From positions 62,001 to 126,000 of the forward strand of contig JBEKEM010000009.1 in NCBI GenBank assembly GCA_050013835.1: a stretch of DNA of 64,000 nucleotides. Reading direction: 5' to 3'. Position numbers and translations under genes: made by a program. The notes under the pieces are model-generated. The model did no database searches. It had not been told where the DNA came from and worked only from the letters and a program-made list of their open reading frames with translations. Each line of letters begins with the position of its first letter. Position 1 is the stretch's first letter. Positions 18,575 to 26,935 of the stretch are shown one piece after another. Source of the DNA: Bog-793 sp050013835. GTDB lineage: Bacteria; Actinomycetota; Acidimicrobiia; Acidimicrobiales; Bog-793.

Positions 18575-19453
18575 TCAGCCCTCGATGTCGAGGCCGATGT
18601 CGAGGATCGGCGCCGAGTGCGTGATCGCCCCCACCGAGATCAAATTGGCCCCCGCCAGGGCATAGGCAGCGATGTTCTCGAGCGTGATCCCGCCGGACGC
18701 CTCCACGAGGACGGCCCCGGCACGGCCCCGCGGGTGGGCCTGCACGATGTCGACCGCCTGGCGGACCTCCTCGGGCGTCATGTTGTCGCACATGACGCCG
18801 GCGGCCCCGGCCCCGACAGCGAGGGAGACCTGTTCGAGGTTGTCGCACTCGACCTCGATGAAACGGCCCGGCCACCTTTCGATCGCCTGGAGGACGGCCT
18901 CCGAGAGCGACACCCCGCCGAGGTGGTTGTCCTTCACGAGCACTCCCCCCGAGAGCGAGGCCCGGTGGTTGATGCCCCCGCCGGCCCGCACCGCCGCCTT
19001 CTCGAGGGCGCGCAGCCCCGGCGTGGTCTTGCGCGTGTCGCGCACCCTCGCGCCGTGATTGACGGCGGAGGCGGCCTCGACGTAGCGGCGGGTCAGCGTC
19101 GCCACGCCCGAGAGGTGGCACAGGAAGTTGAGGGCGGTCCGCTCGGCGATGAGGAGCGACCGGAACGGGCCGATGACACGGGCGACGACGCTCCCGGGCT
19201 CGACGGGACCGCCGTCCTCGACGAGCACGGTGAGGTCGAGCCCGGCGTCGAGCTCGCGGCAGGTCTCGCGCACACAGCTCGTCCCGGCGATCACCCCCCC
19301 GGTGCGCGCGATGAACGAAGCGCGGGCCACGGCGTCAGCCGGCACAAGCGATCCGGTGAGGTCGCCGATCGGACCGATGTCCTCGGCGAGGGCGAGCGTG
19401 ACGGCCCGGCGCACCTCGTCGATCGGTGGGTACACGTCGTCGAGCATCGTCAT
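18575..19453 (-). CDS. nadC: Nicotinate-nucleotide pyrophosphorylase (quinolinate phosphoribosyltransferase)
   Basis: A 292-residue enzyme that joins quinolinate and PRPP to give nicotinate mononucleotide in de novo NAD synthesis. Recognised parts are the N-terminal EDIGPIGDLT segment, ALNFLCHLSGVATLTRRYV, RDTRKTTPGLRALEKAAVRAGG with the substrate-binding Arg/Lys residues, KDNHL and VEASGGITLENI with the phosphate-binding glycine strand. The ATG overlaps the nadB stop as ATGA. Quinolinate synthase NadA, expected to partner NadB, is not in this window. Confidence 0.96.
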   Translation of the reverse strand: MTMLDDVYPPIDEVRRAVTLALAEDIGPIGDLTGSLVPADAVARASFIARTGGVIAGTSCVRETCRELDAGLDLTVLVEDGGPVEPGSVVARVIGPFRSLLIAERTALNFLCHLSGVATLTRRYVEAASAVNHGARVRDTRKTTPGLRALEKAAVRAGGGINHRASLSGGVLVKDNHLGGVSLSEAVLQAIERWPGRFIEVECDNLEQVSLAVGAGAAGVMCDNMTPEEVRQAVDIVQAHPRGRAGAVLVEASGGITLENIAAYALAGANLISVGAITHSAPILDIGLDIEG

Positions 19454-21063
19454 CGCTTGTCCCGCGCTTTCACCGCCACACGCACCCGGAAGTCCGCATC
19501 ATCGCGCCCAGGGGCGTCGGACCGGGCGTGGACCCCCCGGGTCTCGGTCCGGACGAGCGCCGCGGCGGCGAGCGACGACCCCACCTCGACGAGATTCCGC
19601 AGTTCCCCGGCGGCGACCCCCTCGGCGCCGGCGGCGACGCTCCGGGCACGCCGGAGCACCGGCACGAGCGAGGCCAGCCCGGCGGCGTCGCGGTTGACCC
19701 CGGCGCGCAGGCTCATCGCCTCGCGCAGCTCGGCGCGGGCCACGTCGAGATCGCCGGCCGGCACCCCGGGCCCCGGGGGGCGCGGTGGACCGAACTCGCC
19801 GGCGTCGATGAACCGGACAGGGATGTCGGCCTTCTCGGGAGTGAGCACGCCCGCTAGGGCGCCGTCGGGCTGCGGATCGACCGCGCCCTCGGCGACGGCA
19901 GCTGCCGCCCGGGAGCCGAAGACGAGCCCTTCGAGCAACGAGTTCGACGCCAACCGGTTGGCGCCCTGCGCGCCGGTGCAGGCGACCTCGCCGACTGCGA
20001 GTAGGCCGCGCAGCGCGCTGCGGCCGGCGAGGTCCGTGACGACGCCCCCGCACAGGTAGTGCGCCGCTGGGGCGACCGGCAACAGGTCCTTCCCGGCGTC
20101 GAACCCCTCCGCGGCGAGCGTCGCCGCGATGGTCGGGAACCTGCCGGCGAAGTCGGGGACCGCCCGGGCGTCGAGGAAGACGTTCCGTACCCCGTCGCGT
20201 TCCATCCGAGTGACGATGGCGCGGCTCACTAGGTCCCGCGAGGCGAGCTCGTCGACGAAGCGCTCGCCGTGCCGGTCGACGAGCAGGGCACCGTAGCCGC
20301 GCAACCCCTCCGAGAGCAACGGCCTCGGCTCCCTCTCGACGCAGAGGGCGGTGGGGTGGAACTGGACAAACTCGAGATCGGCGACCGGCACCCCGGCACG
20401 CAGGGCGAGGGCGACGCCGTCCCCCGTCGTTCCGGCGGGGTTCGTCGTCACGTCGAAGAGCACGCCCACGCCCCCGGTGGCGAGCACGACGGCGTCGGCG
20501 TCGAGCCGCAACCGTCGTAGGCCGCCGTCGAGGCACGACACGCCCGCGCACCGGTCTCGCTCGACCAGAAGGTCGGTGACGTAGTGGCCGTCGAGCACGG
20601 AGACGCTGCTGTCTGCGAGGGCGGCGGTGAGCGCCCGGATCACCTCGGCACCGGTCGCCATGCCGCCGGCGTGTATCACGCGGGCGACGGAGTGGCCCCC
20701 CTCCCGGGCCCGGGCGAGCCCGACGCCGTCGTCGCGGTCGAACACGGCCCCCCGCCCGATGAGCGCCCGCACGGCGGCCGGCCCTCCGGCGACGAGCACC
20801 CGCACGGCGTCGGGATCGGAAAGGCCGCCACCGGCGCGCAGCGTGTCGGCCTCGTGGAGGGCAATCGAGTCCTGTGCGCGCGAGAGCGCCGCCGCGATCC
20901 CGCCCTGTGCCCAGGCGGTCGTCGACTCGTCGAGGCGGCCCTTGGTGACGAGAGCCACGCGCCCGGCACCAAGCCGGGCGAGCTCGAGTGCCGTCGTGCA
21001 CCCGGCGATCCCGCTCCCGACGACCAGGGCGTCGAACGACTCCCGGCGCGCCTCCCCGCTCAT
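19450..21063 (-). CDS. nadB: L-aspartate oxidase
   Basis: A 537-residue FAD enzyme oxidising L-aspartate to iminoaspartate for NAD synthesis. The N-terminal dinucleotide-binding motif is VVGSGIAGCTTALELA, followed by TTAWAQGGIAAA, the flavin-family ATGGVGVLFDVTTNP, DLEFVQFHPTAL, and GEVACTGAQGANRLASNSLLEGLVFG. A succinate-dehydrogenase-like C-terminal helical domain closes it. The ATG at 21063 overlaps the panC stop as ATGA; the frame stays open further upstream but that part lies inside panC. Confidence 0.95.
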   Translation of the reverse strand: MSGEARRESFDALVVGSGIAGCTTALELARLGAGRVALVTKGRLDESTTAWAQGGIAAALSRAQDSIALHEADTLRAGGGLSDPDAVRVLVAGGPAAVRALIGRGAVFDRDDGVGLARAREGGHSVARVIHAGGMATGAEVIRALTAALADSSVSVLDGHYVTDLLVERDRCAGVSCLDGGLRRLRLDADAVVLATGGVGVLFDVTTNPAGTTGDGVALALRAGVPVADLEFVQFHPTALCVEREPRPLLSEGLRGYGALLVDRHGERFVDELASRDLVSRAIVTRMERDGVRNVFLDARAVPDFAGRFPTIAATLAAEGFDAGKDLLPVAPAAHYLCGGVVTDLAGRSALRGLLAVGEVACTGAQGANRLASNSLLEGLVFGSRAAAAVAEGAVDPQPDGALAGVLTPEKADIPVRFIDAGEFGPPRPPGPGVPAGDLDVARAELREAMSLRAGVNRDAAGLASLVPVLRRARSVAAGAEGVAAGELRNLVEVGSSLAAAALVRTETRGVHARSDAPGRDDADFRVRVAVKARDKR

Positions 21064-21938
21064 CGCCCGACCCGCAGGTTGTCGATCAACCGCACGTCCC
21101 CCAGCCGGGCCGCGATGAGGAGGACGACGTCCCCGGCGACGACGGTCAACTGCTCCAGACTGCCGTCGGCGACGACCGTCGCGTAGTCGAGGTCCACCGC
21201 TGGCTCGGCTGAAACGGTCGCACGCATCGTCGCCTCGACACGGGTCCCGTCGGCGACTCCCGCAGCCACGACGGCGGCCCCGGCGGTGAGCGCCCGGAAC
21301 AGGACGGTGGCGACCCGGCGGTCGGAGGGGCCGAGGAACGCGTTGCGGCTCGAGACCGCCAAGCCGTCCGGGTCGCGCACTGTCGGGCACGCGACGACGC
21401 GCGTTCCGAGCGACAGGTCGGCAACCAACTGCCGGACGATCACGAGCTGCTGGTAGTCCTTCTCGCCGAAGTAGGCCGCCGTGGGCGCGACGATCGCGAG
21501 GAGCTTCGTCACGACGGTGGCGACGCCGCGGAAGTGTCCCGGCCGGGTCGCGCCCTCGAGCATGTCGCCGAGGGAACCGGGATCGACCGTCACGAGGCCC
21601 GCTCCGGCCGGGTACATCTCCTCTAGCGGTGGTGCGAAAACGATGTCAGCACCGGCCGAGACGGCGAGCGCCCTGTCCGCTGCAAGGTCGTGAGGGTAGC
21701 GGGCGAGGTCGGCTTGGTCCCCGAACTGGGTCGGATTGAGGAAGACCGAGACGACGACGATGTCGTTCGCCCGCCGTGCCGCCTCGATCAGCGCCCCGTG
21801 GCCCCTGTGCAACCCGCCAAGCGTCGGGATGAACCCGATCGACGACCCGCGGCGCCGGTGCCCGGCCAACGACCGGTCGAGATCGCCAATCGTCTCGGCC
21901 AGCTCACCTCCGATCACCTCGGACCCCATCGCGCTCAA
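21060..21938 (-). CDS. panC: Pantothenate synthetase
   Basis: A 292-residue enzyme that ligates pantoate and beta-alanine with ATP. It has the HIGH-type nucleotide motif GGLHRGHGALI near residue 45, VFLNPTQFGDQADLARYP, the PGHFRGVATVVTKL block, FGEKDYQQL and the KMSKS-like SSRNAFL. The TTG at 21938 would overlap the folK stop by 4 bases, like its neighbours; an ATG three codons later (21929) is the alternative. The usual partners panB and panD are absent here. Confidence 0.94.
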   Translation of the reverse strand: MSAMGSEVIGGELAETIGDLDRSLAGHRRRGSSIGFIPTLGGLHRGHGALIEAARRANDIVVVSVFLNPTQFGDQADLARYPHDLAADRALAVSAGADIVFAPPLEEMYPAGAGLVTVDPGSLGDMLEGATRPGHFRGVATVVTKLLAIVAPTAAYFGEKDYQQLVIVRQLVADLSLGTRVVACPTVRDPDGLAVSSRNAFLGPSDRRVATVLFRALTAGAAVVAAGVADGTRVEATMRATVSAEPAVDLDYATVVADGSLEQLTVVAGDVVLLIAARLGDVRLIDNLRVGR

Positions 21939-22480
21939 CGCCCGGGTCCCTGGCTCGGGTTGTCGGCGTCGGCGTCGCCCGGATGTGGACTCGCCGCCGC
22001 GGTGAACGGCCCGAGCAGCGCACCGACCCGCTTCAGGCTGCCCCGGTCGACGGCGACCCGGGTGTGCCAGTCCGCGGGGACGAGCGAGGCGTCAAGGTCC
22101 TCGAGGGGAGCGAGCACGAAGGCGCGTTCGTACATCCTCGGATGCGGCACGACGAGGTCCGGCTCCTCGCTCGTGAAGCCCTCGCAAATGAGGATGTCCA
22201 CGTCGAGCGTGCGCGGTCCCCAGCGCTCGATGCGCACCCTGCCCGCCGCGGCCTCCAGCCGTTGGGCGACCCCAAGGAGCTCCCTCGGAGGAAGCGACGT
22301 GTCGATGCGCGCGACGCAGTTGAGATAGGGCCCCTGGTTCGCCGGGCCCCCGACGGATGCTGTCTCGTACACCGGCGAAACGACGATGCCGTCGTCGACC
22401 TCCGCCAGGCCCGCGACGGCGGAGCGGAGGTTCGCCCAGCGGTCGCCCAGGTTCGACCCGATCCCGAGATAGGCGTCCAC
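21935..22480 (-). CDS. folK: 2-amino-4-hydroxy-6-hydroxymethyldihydropteridine pyrophosphokinase
   Basis: A 181-residue HPPK that transfers pyrophosphate from ATP to hydroxymethyl-dihydropterin in folate synthesis. The hallmarks are all present: YLGIGSNLGDRWANL at the start, SPVYET, PYLNCVARIDTSL, RWGPRTLDVDIL with the catalytic Arg and metal-binding Asp pair, and PHPRMYERAFVLAPL. The C-terminal 30 residues after this are Pro/Asp-rich and extra to the fold. It lies 17 bases downstream of folB. Confidence 0.96.
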   Translation of the reverse strand: MDAYLGIGSNLGDRWANLRSAVAGLAEVDDGIVVSPVYETASVGGPANQGPYLNCVARIDTSLPPRELLGVAQRLEAAAGRVRIERWGPRTLDVDILICEGFTSEEPDLVVPHPRMYERAFVLAPLEDLDASLVPADWHTRVAVDRGSLKRVGALLGPFTAAASPHPGDADADNPSQGPGR

Positions 22481-22497
22481 GGCTGCTCGGCGCGTCC

Positions 22498-22881
22498 TCA
22501 GGCGGTCCGCATCACGGTGTCGCCCTGGCGGCGGGTGACGCGCACACCGATCGTGGCAACGTCCGCTGCGACCGGCGGCCGGAGCTTGCGCACGGCGACG
22601 GTGACCGCTTCGACGCGCCGGTCGGCGAGCACCGCCGCCGCCACGGCCTCGGCCAGCGCCTCGAGGAGCTGGAAATGCGACGAGGCCACCAGTTCCCGCA
22701 CCACAGCGACGATGCCCGAGTAGTCGACCGCCCGCCCGAGGTCGTCCGACGCCGCCGCCCCGTCGAACGGGGTCTCCACCGAGAGGTCGAGTTCGAAAGG
22801 CTGCGGGTGGTCCCGCTCCTGCGCGAGCACGCCGTGCGTCGCGAGCACGCGCAGTCCGCGGATCTCGATCGCGTCGCTCAT
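22498..22881 (-). CDS. folB: Dihydroneopterin aldolase
   Basis: A 127-residue FolB-fold enzyme converting dihydroneopterin to hydroxymethyl-dihydropterin and glycolaldehyde. The start IEIRGLRVLATHGVLAQERDHPQPFELDLSVE contains the conserved HGV segment, and FQLLEALAEAVAAAVL carries the glutamate that binds the pterin. It overlaps the pseudo-phosphatase-like gene by ATGA at 22881. A longer open frame extends upstream on this frame but is antisense-style Arg/Ala-rich sequence within the neighbour and was not used. Confidence 0.93.
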   Translation of the reverse strand: MSDAIEIRGLRVLATHGVLAQERDHPQPFELDLSVETPFDGAAASDDLGRAVDYSGIVAVVRELVASSHFQLLEALAEAVAAAVLADRRVEAVTVAVRKLRPPVAADVATIGVRVTRRQGDTVMRTA

Positions 22882-23885
22882 CGCGAACCCCGGCGGCGGC
22901 GCGGCGGCGCCGGAGTCGGGCGCGGTCTGCCTGCCGCCTTGGCGCCCCGGGCGGTCGTGGCCCCGCCCTTCGGGGCCGGTTTCAGCCCGGTGGTCTTCGC
23001 CGGATGCGGCACCCGCTTGGGCGTCACGGTCGGCGCCGGCTTGGGGCCGGGCGCGGCCGCCGGGGTACGGGAGGCACCAGGTCGGGGCTCGCGCGTCGCG
23101 GCACTGGCGCGGCCCGGGGCGGGAGATGCCAGCTTCCGCGGTCCCCCGGGCGGCGGCCCGTTGCCCTCCGGTGATCGACGGGCGCGGCGCGCCGGTCGCC
23201 TCGACGCGAGGTCGGCGACCGGGGCCACCGTCGCCCCCGGCGCTTGGGAAGCGGGGACGGGAGCCCGCGGCGAGGTTCCGCGTGCGGGCGCCGCTGCCGG
23301 GGCGATCGGCTCGCCGTCGTCGGGCCGCAGGTCGACGACGGTCTCCTCGGGCGGCGGGGCCGGATGGCGACGGTCCTCCTCGGGCGGGAGCGGGACCTCC
23401 ATCGCCTGCGTGGCGATCTTCCTCCCGACGGAGCCGAGCTGTCGGCGCAGCAGGTGCTCGATCGCCGAGATCGCGAGCGGCGGCTCGGGGATCATCCCGC
23501 TCCACCAGAGGAAGCCGGCGAAGACGCCCGCGAGGCGGTCGCCGAGCTCGTCCTGGTGAACGAGGATCCGTTCCCCGGCGTGCAGCCAGCCGAGGAGTTT
23601 GGGGTAGAGATCGCCGAGGACGGCGGGGATATCCGAGTACGCCCCCATCGGCACGTGGGCGTGCTCGAGGCCAAGCTCCTCGTAGGCGTGGAGGTTGTGC
23701 GTCGACGGCAGAAGCGAGACGACCCGCGTGAATCCCTGTGCCCGCAGCCAGAAGATCTCCTCCTGGCGCCGCACCCGCCGGTGGTCGGGCGCGCTCCCCC
23801 CGGGCCGCTCGCTGACTGCGAGGTGTCCCTTGATGATCCAGGCGAAGTTGCGTGGGACGATCCCGGCCGCCCAGCGACCCTTCAT
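22878..23885 (-). CDS. Dual-specificity-phosphatase-fold protein lacking the catalytic cysteine, with long basic tail
   Basis: A 335-residue protein of two parts. Residues 1-145 look like a dual-specificity phosphatase fold: PRNFAWIIKGHLAVSERPG, then EEIFWLRAQGFTRVVSLLP, then a P-loop-like ILVHQDELGDR at 107-117 followed by a hydrophobic helix. In active phosphatases the H-C-x5-R loop carries the nucleophilic Cys; here position 111 is Gln while Arg117 is kept. The remainder is disordered, rich in Pro, Ala and Arg, and ends in a strongly basic PPRRRRGSR. It is locked between folP and folB by 4-base overlaps at both ends. The function is unknown; binding to phosphorylated ligands or RNA is possible. 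Confidence 0.7.
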   Translation of the reverse strand: MKGRWAAGIVPRNFAWIIKGHLAVSERPGGSAPDHRRVRRQEEIFWLRAQGFTRVVSLLPSTHNLHAYEELGLEHAHVPMGAYSDIPAVLGDLYPKLLGWLHAGERILVHQDELGDRLAGVFAGFLWWSGMIPEPPLAISAIEHLLRRQLGSVGRKIATQAMEVPLPPEEDRRHPAPPPEETVVDLRPDDGEPIAPAAAPARGTSPRAPVPASQAPGATVAPVADLASRRPARRARRSPEGNGPPPGGPRKLASPAPGRASAATREPRPGASRTPAAAPGPKPAPTVTPKRVPHPAKTTGLKPAPKGGATTARGAKAAGRPRPTPAPPRRRRGSR

Positions 23886-24709
23886 CGGCCCACCCCCTCC
23901 GCCGACAGGTGCGCCGCCCTGGGCGCGTCAGGCGCAGACCCACCGACAAGCCGGGCCGCCTGGACCGTCTCGGCGACGTCGTGGACCCGGACGATCGCCG
24001 CCCCGGCGACCATCGCCCAGACCGCGGTGGCGAGCGAACCCTCGAGGCGGTCGCCGGGGGGCAGCGGCTCGGCGCCGGGCGGGCCCGCCAGCCGGCCGAG
24101 GAACGACTTCCGGCTCGTCCCGACGAGGACGGGGACGCCGCGGGCGACGAGTTCCGGCAGCGACCGCAGTAGCTGCAGGTTGTGCTGGACGGTCTTGCCG
24201 AAACCGATACCGGGATCGACGTACACCTCGGTCACGCCGACGTGGCGCGCCTCGGCGGCTGCCACCCCGAGCGCGGCGAAGACCTCGGCGACGACGTCGT
24301 CGTAATGGGGGTCGTGTTGCATGCTCTTCGGCGTTCCGCGCATGTGCACGACGACGAGCCCGGCGTGTGCCTCGGCGGCGGCCTGGGCCGAGTGGTTGGC
24401 TACGTCGTTCACCAGGGTGGCGCCGCACCGGCATGCGGCGACGGCGACGGTTGGCTTCATCGTGTCGATCGAGACGCGCACCTCGTCGGCCAGCGCCTCG
24501 ACCACGGGCAGGACCCGCCGGAGCTCCTCCTCCTCGGGAACCGGGTCGGCACCCGGACGGGTCGACTCCCCGCCGACGTCGATGATCTCGGCTCCCTCCG
24601 CGATCATCTCCCGGCCGCGGGCGATCGCCGATCCGTGGTCGAAGTAGCGCCCCCCGTCGAAGAACGAGTCGGGTGTGACGTTCACGACGCCCATGACGAG
24701 CGGCCTCAC
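23882..24709 (-). CDS. folP: Dihydropteroate synthase
   Basis: A 275-residue TIM-barrel enzyme, the sulfonamide target, which joins p-aminobenzoate to the pterin pyrophosphate. Conserved blocks are MGVVNVTPDSFFDGG at the start, EIIDVGGESTRPGA near 40, VSIDTMKP, VNDVAN, VVHMRGTPKSMQ, YVDPGIGFGKT and VGTSRKSFLG. The start is GTG. It is followed by the pseudo-phosphatase-like gene with a 4-base overlap. No resistance-type changes can be judged by eye. Confidence 0.97.
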   Translation of the reverse strand: MRPLVMGVVNVTPDSFFDGGRYFDHGSAIARGREMIAEGAEIIDVGGESTRPGADPVPEEEELRRVLPVVEALADEVRVSIDTMKPTVAVAACRCGATLVNDVANHSAQAAAEAHAGLVVVHMRGTPKSMQHDPHYDDVVAEVFAALGVAAAEARHVGVTEVYVDPGIGFGKTVQHNLQLLRSLPELVARGVPVLVGTSRKSFLGRLAGPPGAEPLPPGDRLEGSLATAVWAMVAGAAIVRVHDVAETVQAARLVGGSAPDAPRAAHLSAEGVGR

Positions 24710-24780
24710 ACCACAAGCCTACCGGGCCGCGGGGGCGTCAACCCCGGGGTTCGGGCGATTGACCAGGCCGGACGCGCCGC

Positions 24781-25380
24781 TCAGGACCTGGCCCGCACGA
24801 ACGCCATCGCTTCGGCGCGGGTCGCGACGTCCGTCCGGAAAAGGCCACGGACCGCCGACGTGACGGTGCGGGAGCCCGGCTTGCGGATTCCCCGGATCGT
24901 CATGCAGAGGTGCTCCGCCTCGAGCACGACGAGCGTGCCCCGTGGCTTCAGCGACCGTTCCATCGTCTCGGCGATCTGACTCGTTAGCCGCTCCTGGAGC
25001 TGGAGCTTGTGAGCGTGGTTGTCGACGAGACGGGCGATCTTGGACAGCCCGATGATCCTGCCGTCGACGTTCGGGATGTAGGCGACATGGGCGACCCCGA
25101 CGAACGGGACGAGGTGGTGCTCGCACAGCGAGGAGAACGGGATGTCCTTCACCATCACCATCTCGTCATGGTTCGCCGAGAAGGTAACCTCGAGCTCGGC
25201 GTCGGCCGGGCTCGTCATCCCTTCCAAGAGCTCGGCGTACATCGCGGCGACCCGGGCCGGCGTGTCCAGCAGCCCGGCCCGGTCGGGGTCCTCGCCGACG
25301 GCGGCGAGGAGCTCTCGCACCGCGGCCGTGGCGCGCTCCAAGTCGACGCCCGCCGGCAACGGCTCCGACCCACCCGTCAC
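24781..25380 (-). CDS. folE: GTP cyclohydrolase I
   Basis: A 199-residue enzyme making dihydroneopterin triphosphate from GTP, the entry to folate synthesis. Zinc ligands are visible in SSLCEHHLVPF and EHLCMTIRG. Also present are DTPARVAAMYAELL near the N-terminus, VAYIPNVDGRIIGLSKIARLVD, and RTVTSAVRGLFRTD at the end. The GTG start overlaps the hpt stop as GTGA. A 71-base gap separates it from folP. Confidence 0.97.
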   Translation of the reverse strand: MTGGSEPLPAGVDLERATAAVRELLAAVGEDPDRAGLLDTPARVAAMYAELLEGMTSPADAELEVTFSANHDEMVMVKDIPFSSLCEHHLVPFVGVAHVAYIPNVDGRIIGLSKIARLVDNHAHKLQLQERLTSQIAETMERSLKPRGTLVVLEAEHLCMTIRGIRKPGSRTVTSAVRGLFRTDVATRAEAMAFVRARS

Positions 25381-25955
25381 GAGGTCGCGCCGTCCATGAT
25401 GCGGATGTCACGCAGGTTCCGGTAGACCTCGGCGACGTCCAGCCCGTAGCCAACGACGAAGTCGGGGGGGATCTCGAAACCGACGTAGGGGATCTTCAAG
25501 TCCACCCGCTGCTGGTCGGTCTTCAAGAGGAGAGCGCAGATCTCCAGGCTCGCCGGGTTCTGCGCCGACAGGCCCTTCCGCAGGTACGAGAGCGTCAACC
25601 CGCTGTCGACGATGTCCTCGACGATGAGCACGTGCCGGTCGACGAGGTCGACATCGAGGTCCTTCACGATCCGGACGATCCCGCTCGTCTTGGTCGCCGT
25701 CCCGTACGACGAGACGGCCATGAAGTCCATCTCGACCGGGAGGCGGATCGCCCGGGCGAGGTCCGCCATGAAGACGAAGGCCCCCTTCAGCACGCCGATC
25801 AGCAGCGGCGCGCGGCCGCCGTAGTCCCGAGTGATCTCGGCGCCGAGCTCGGCGACGCGGCGCGTGATCTCGTCTTCGGAGATGAGAACCCGGCCTAGAC
25901 TGAGGCCCGCGAGCGGGTCGTTGTCACGCCCGGGGCCGACGTCGCGACTTGTCAC
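25377..25955 (-). CDS. hpt: Hypoxanthine phosphoribosyltransferase
   Basis: A 192-residue purine salvage enzyme. The PRPP-binding loop HVLIVEDIVDSGLTLSYL is near residue 120, with IGVLKGAFVFMADLARAI earlier and the C-terminal FVVGYGLDVAEVYRNL. The GTG at 25955 is chosen as it gives a short leader before VLISEDEITRRV; an ATG at 26006 would add 17 residues. Its place after tilS and the DUF2342 gene is the standard actinobacterial order, though ftsH, which normally follows, is missing. Confidence 0.95.
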   Translation of the reverse strand: MTSRDVGPGRDNDPLAGLSLGRVLISEDEITRRVAELGAEITRDYGGRAPLLIGVLKGAFVFMADLARAIRLPVEMDFMAVSSYGTATKTSGIVRIVKDLDVDLVDRHVLIVEDIVDSGLTLSYLRKGLSAQNPASLEICALLLKTDQQRVDLKIPYVGFEIPPDFVVGYGLDVAEVYRNLRDIRIMDGATS

Positions 25956-26049
25956 GCCAATGACCCTACCGTTTGCCGATCGTTCACTGAAATGGTTGTT
26001 CGGCACGGTTCTCGGCCATCCGCCGGACAGGGAACGACCGGACCGGCAA

Positions 26050-26925
26050 TCAGGCGTCGAGGACGAGGCGCCCGTGGCTCCGGCGGAGCCGGCGCCCCCC
26101 GGGGACCTCGCACGCTAGGACCTCACCGCGCGCGACGGCAAGGACGCGTTCGACCGTGCCGGAGTCCGGCGGGTACGGCGCGCCCGACTGATCCTTCCAC
26201 CACGCCCGGACCGCCCTGCGCGCCAGCGCTGCCGGCGCGTTCGTGAGCTCCGCCGCGCTTCCCGCGTCGATGCCCCTGGCGAGCTCGTCCAGGACCGCGA
26301 CGTCGTCGGCGATCAGCTCGGCCTGCCGGACGATCACGGCGACGACGTCCCGGCCCGAGACGTCGGCGAGCAGCGGGACAAGCTCCCGCCGGATGCGGTT
26401 CCGCCGGTACGTCGGGTCCGTGTTGGACGGGTCGGTGACGACCTCAAGTCCGAGCGAGGCGACGAGACGCTCCGTCTCCTGCCGCCGTAGCCCGAGGATC
26501 GGATGCCGACGGCCGAGCCGCATGCCGGAGAGTCCGTCCGCACCGGCGCCGCGCAACAAGTTCAGTAGCACGGTCTCGGCCTGGTCGTCGGCGGTGTGAC
26601 CCGTCGCGACGTCGGGAGGCAGGGCCGCAAACCGCGCCTTGCGGGCGCGCGCCTCGAGGTTGGGACCCGGCGCCACGTCGACGTGCAGCCCGACGAACCC
26701 GACGCCGAGCCGTTCGGCGCCGGCATGCACGACCTCGGCTTCAGCGGCCGAGCCCGGGCGGATCCCGTGGTCGACGTGATAGGCAGTCGCCTCACAGCCC
26801 GCCGCCGCGGCGAGGACGAGCAACGCCAGCGAATCCGCTCCCCCCGAAACGGCGCAGGCGAGTGGCTCTCCCTTCGGCGGGAACCTGCACCGACCGAGCA
26901 GCTCGGCGGCGAGTTCGGAGAGCAC
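26050..26925 (-). CDS. tilS: tRNA(Ile)-lysidine synthase
   Basis: A 291-residue PP-loop ATPase that attaches lysine to C34 of the minor tRNA-Ile, changing its specificity from AUG to AUA codons. The PP-loop AVSGGADSLALL is at 25-36, with TAYHVDHGIRPGS, ATGHTADDQAETVLLNLLRGAG and YRRNRIRRELVPLL following. The C-terminal domain is short, as in other actinobacterial TilS. GTG start. It lies 10 bases after the DUF2342 metalloprotease gene. Confidence 0.94.
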   Translation of the reverse strand: MLSELAAELLGRCRFPPKGEPLACAVSGGADSLALLVLAAAAGCEATAYHVDHGIRPGSAAEAEVVHAGAERLGVGFVGLHVDVAPGPNLEARARKARFAALPPDVATGHTADDQAETVLLNLLRGAGADGLSGMRLGRRHPILGLRRQETERLVASLGLEVVTDPSNTDPTYRRNRIRRELVPLLADVSGRDVVAVIVRQAELIADDVAVLDELARGIDAGSAAELTNAPAALARRAVRAWWKDQSGAPYPPDSGTVERVLAVARGEVLACEVPGGRRLRRSHGRLVLDA

Positions 26926-26935
26926 GGTCCGCCCT

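Noticed and set aside
17564..20059. An 831-codon open frame on the plus strand
   Set aside because: It is antisense to coaX, nadC and part of nadB, with no recognisable domain.
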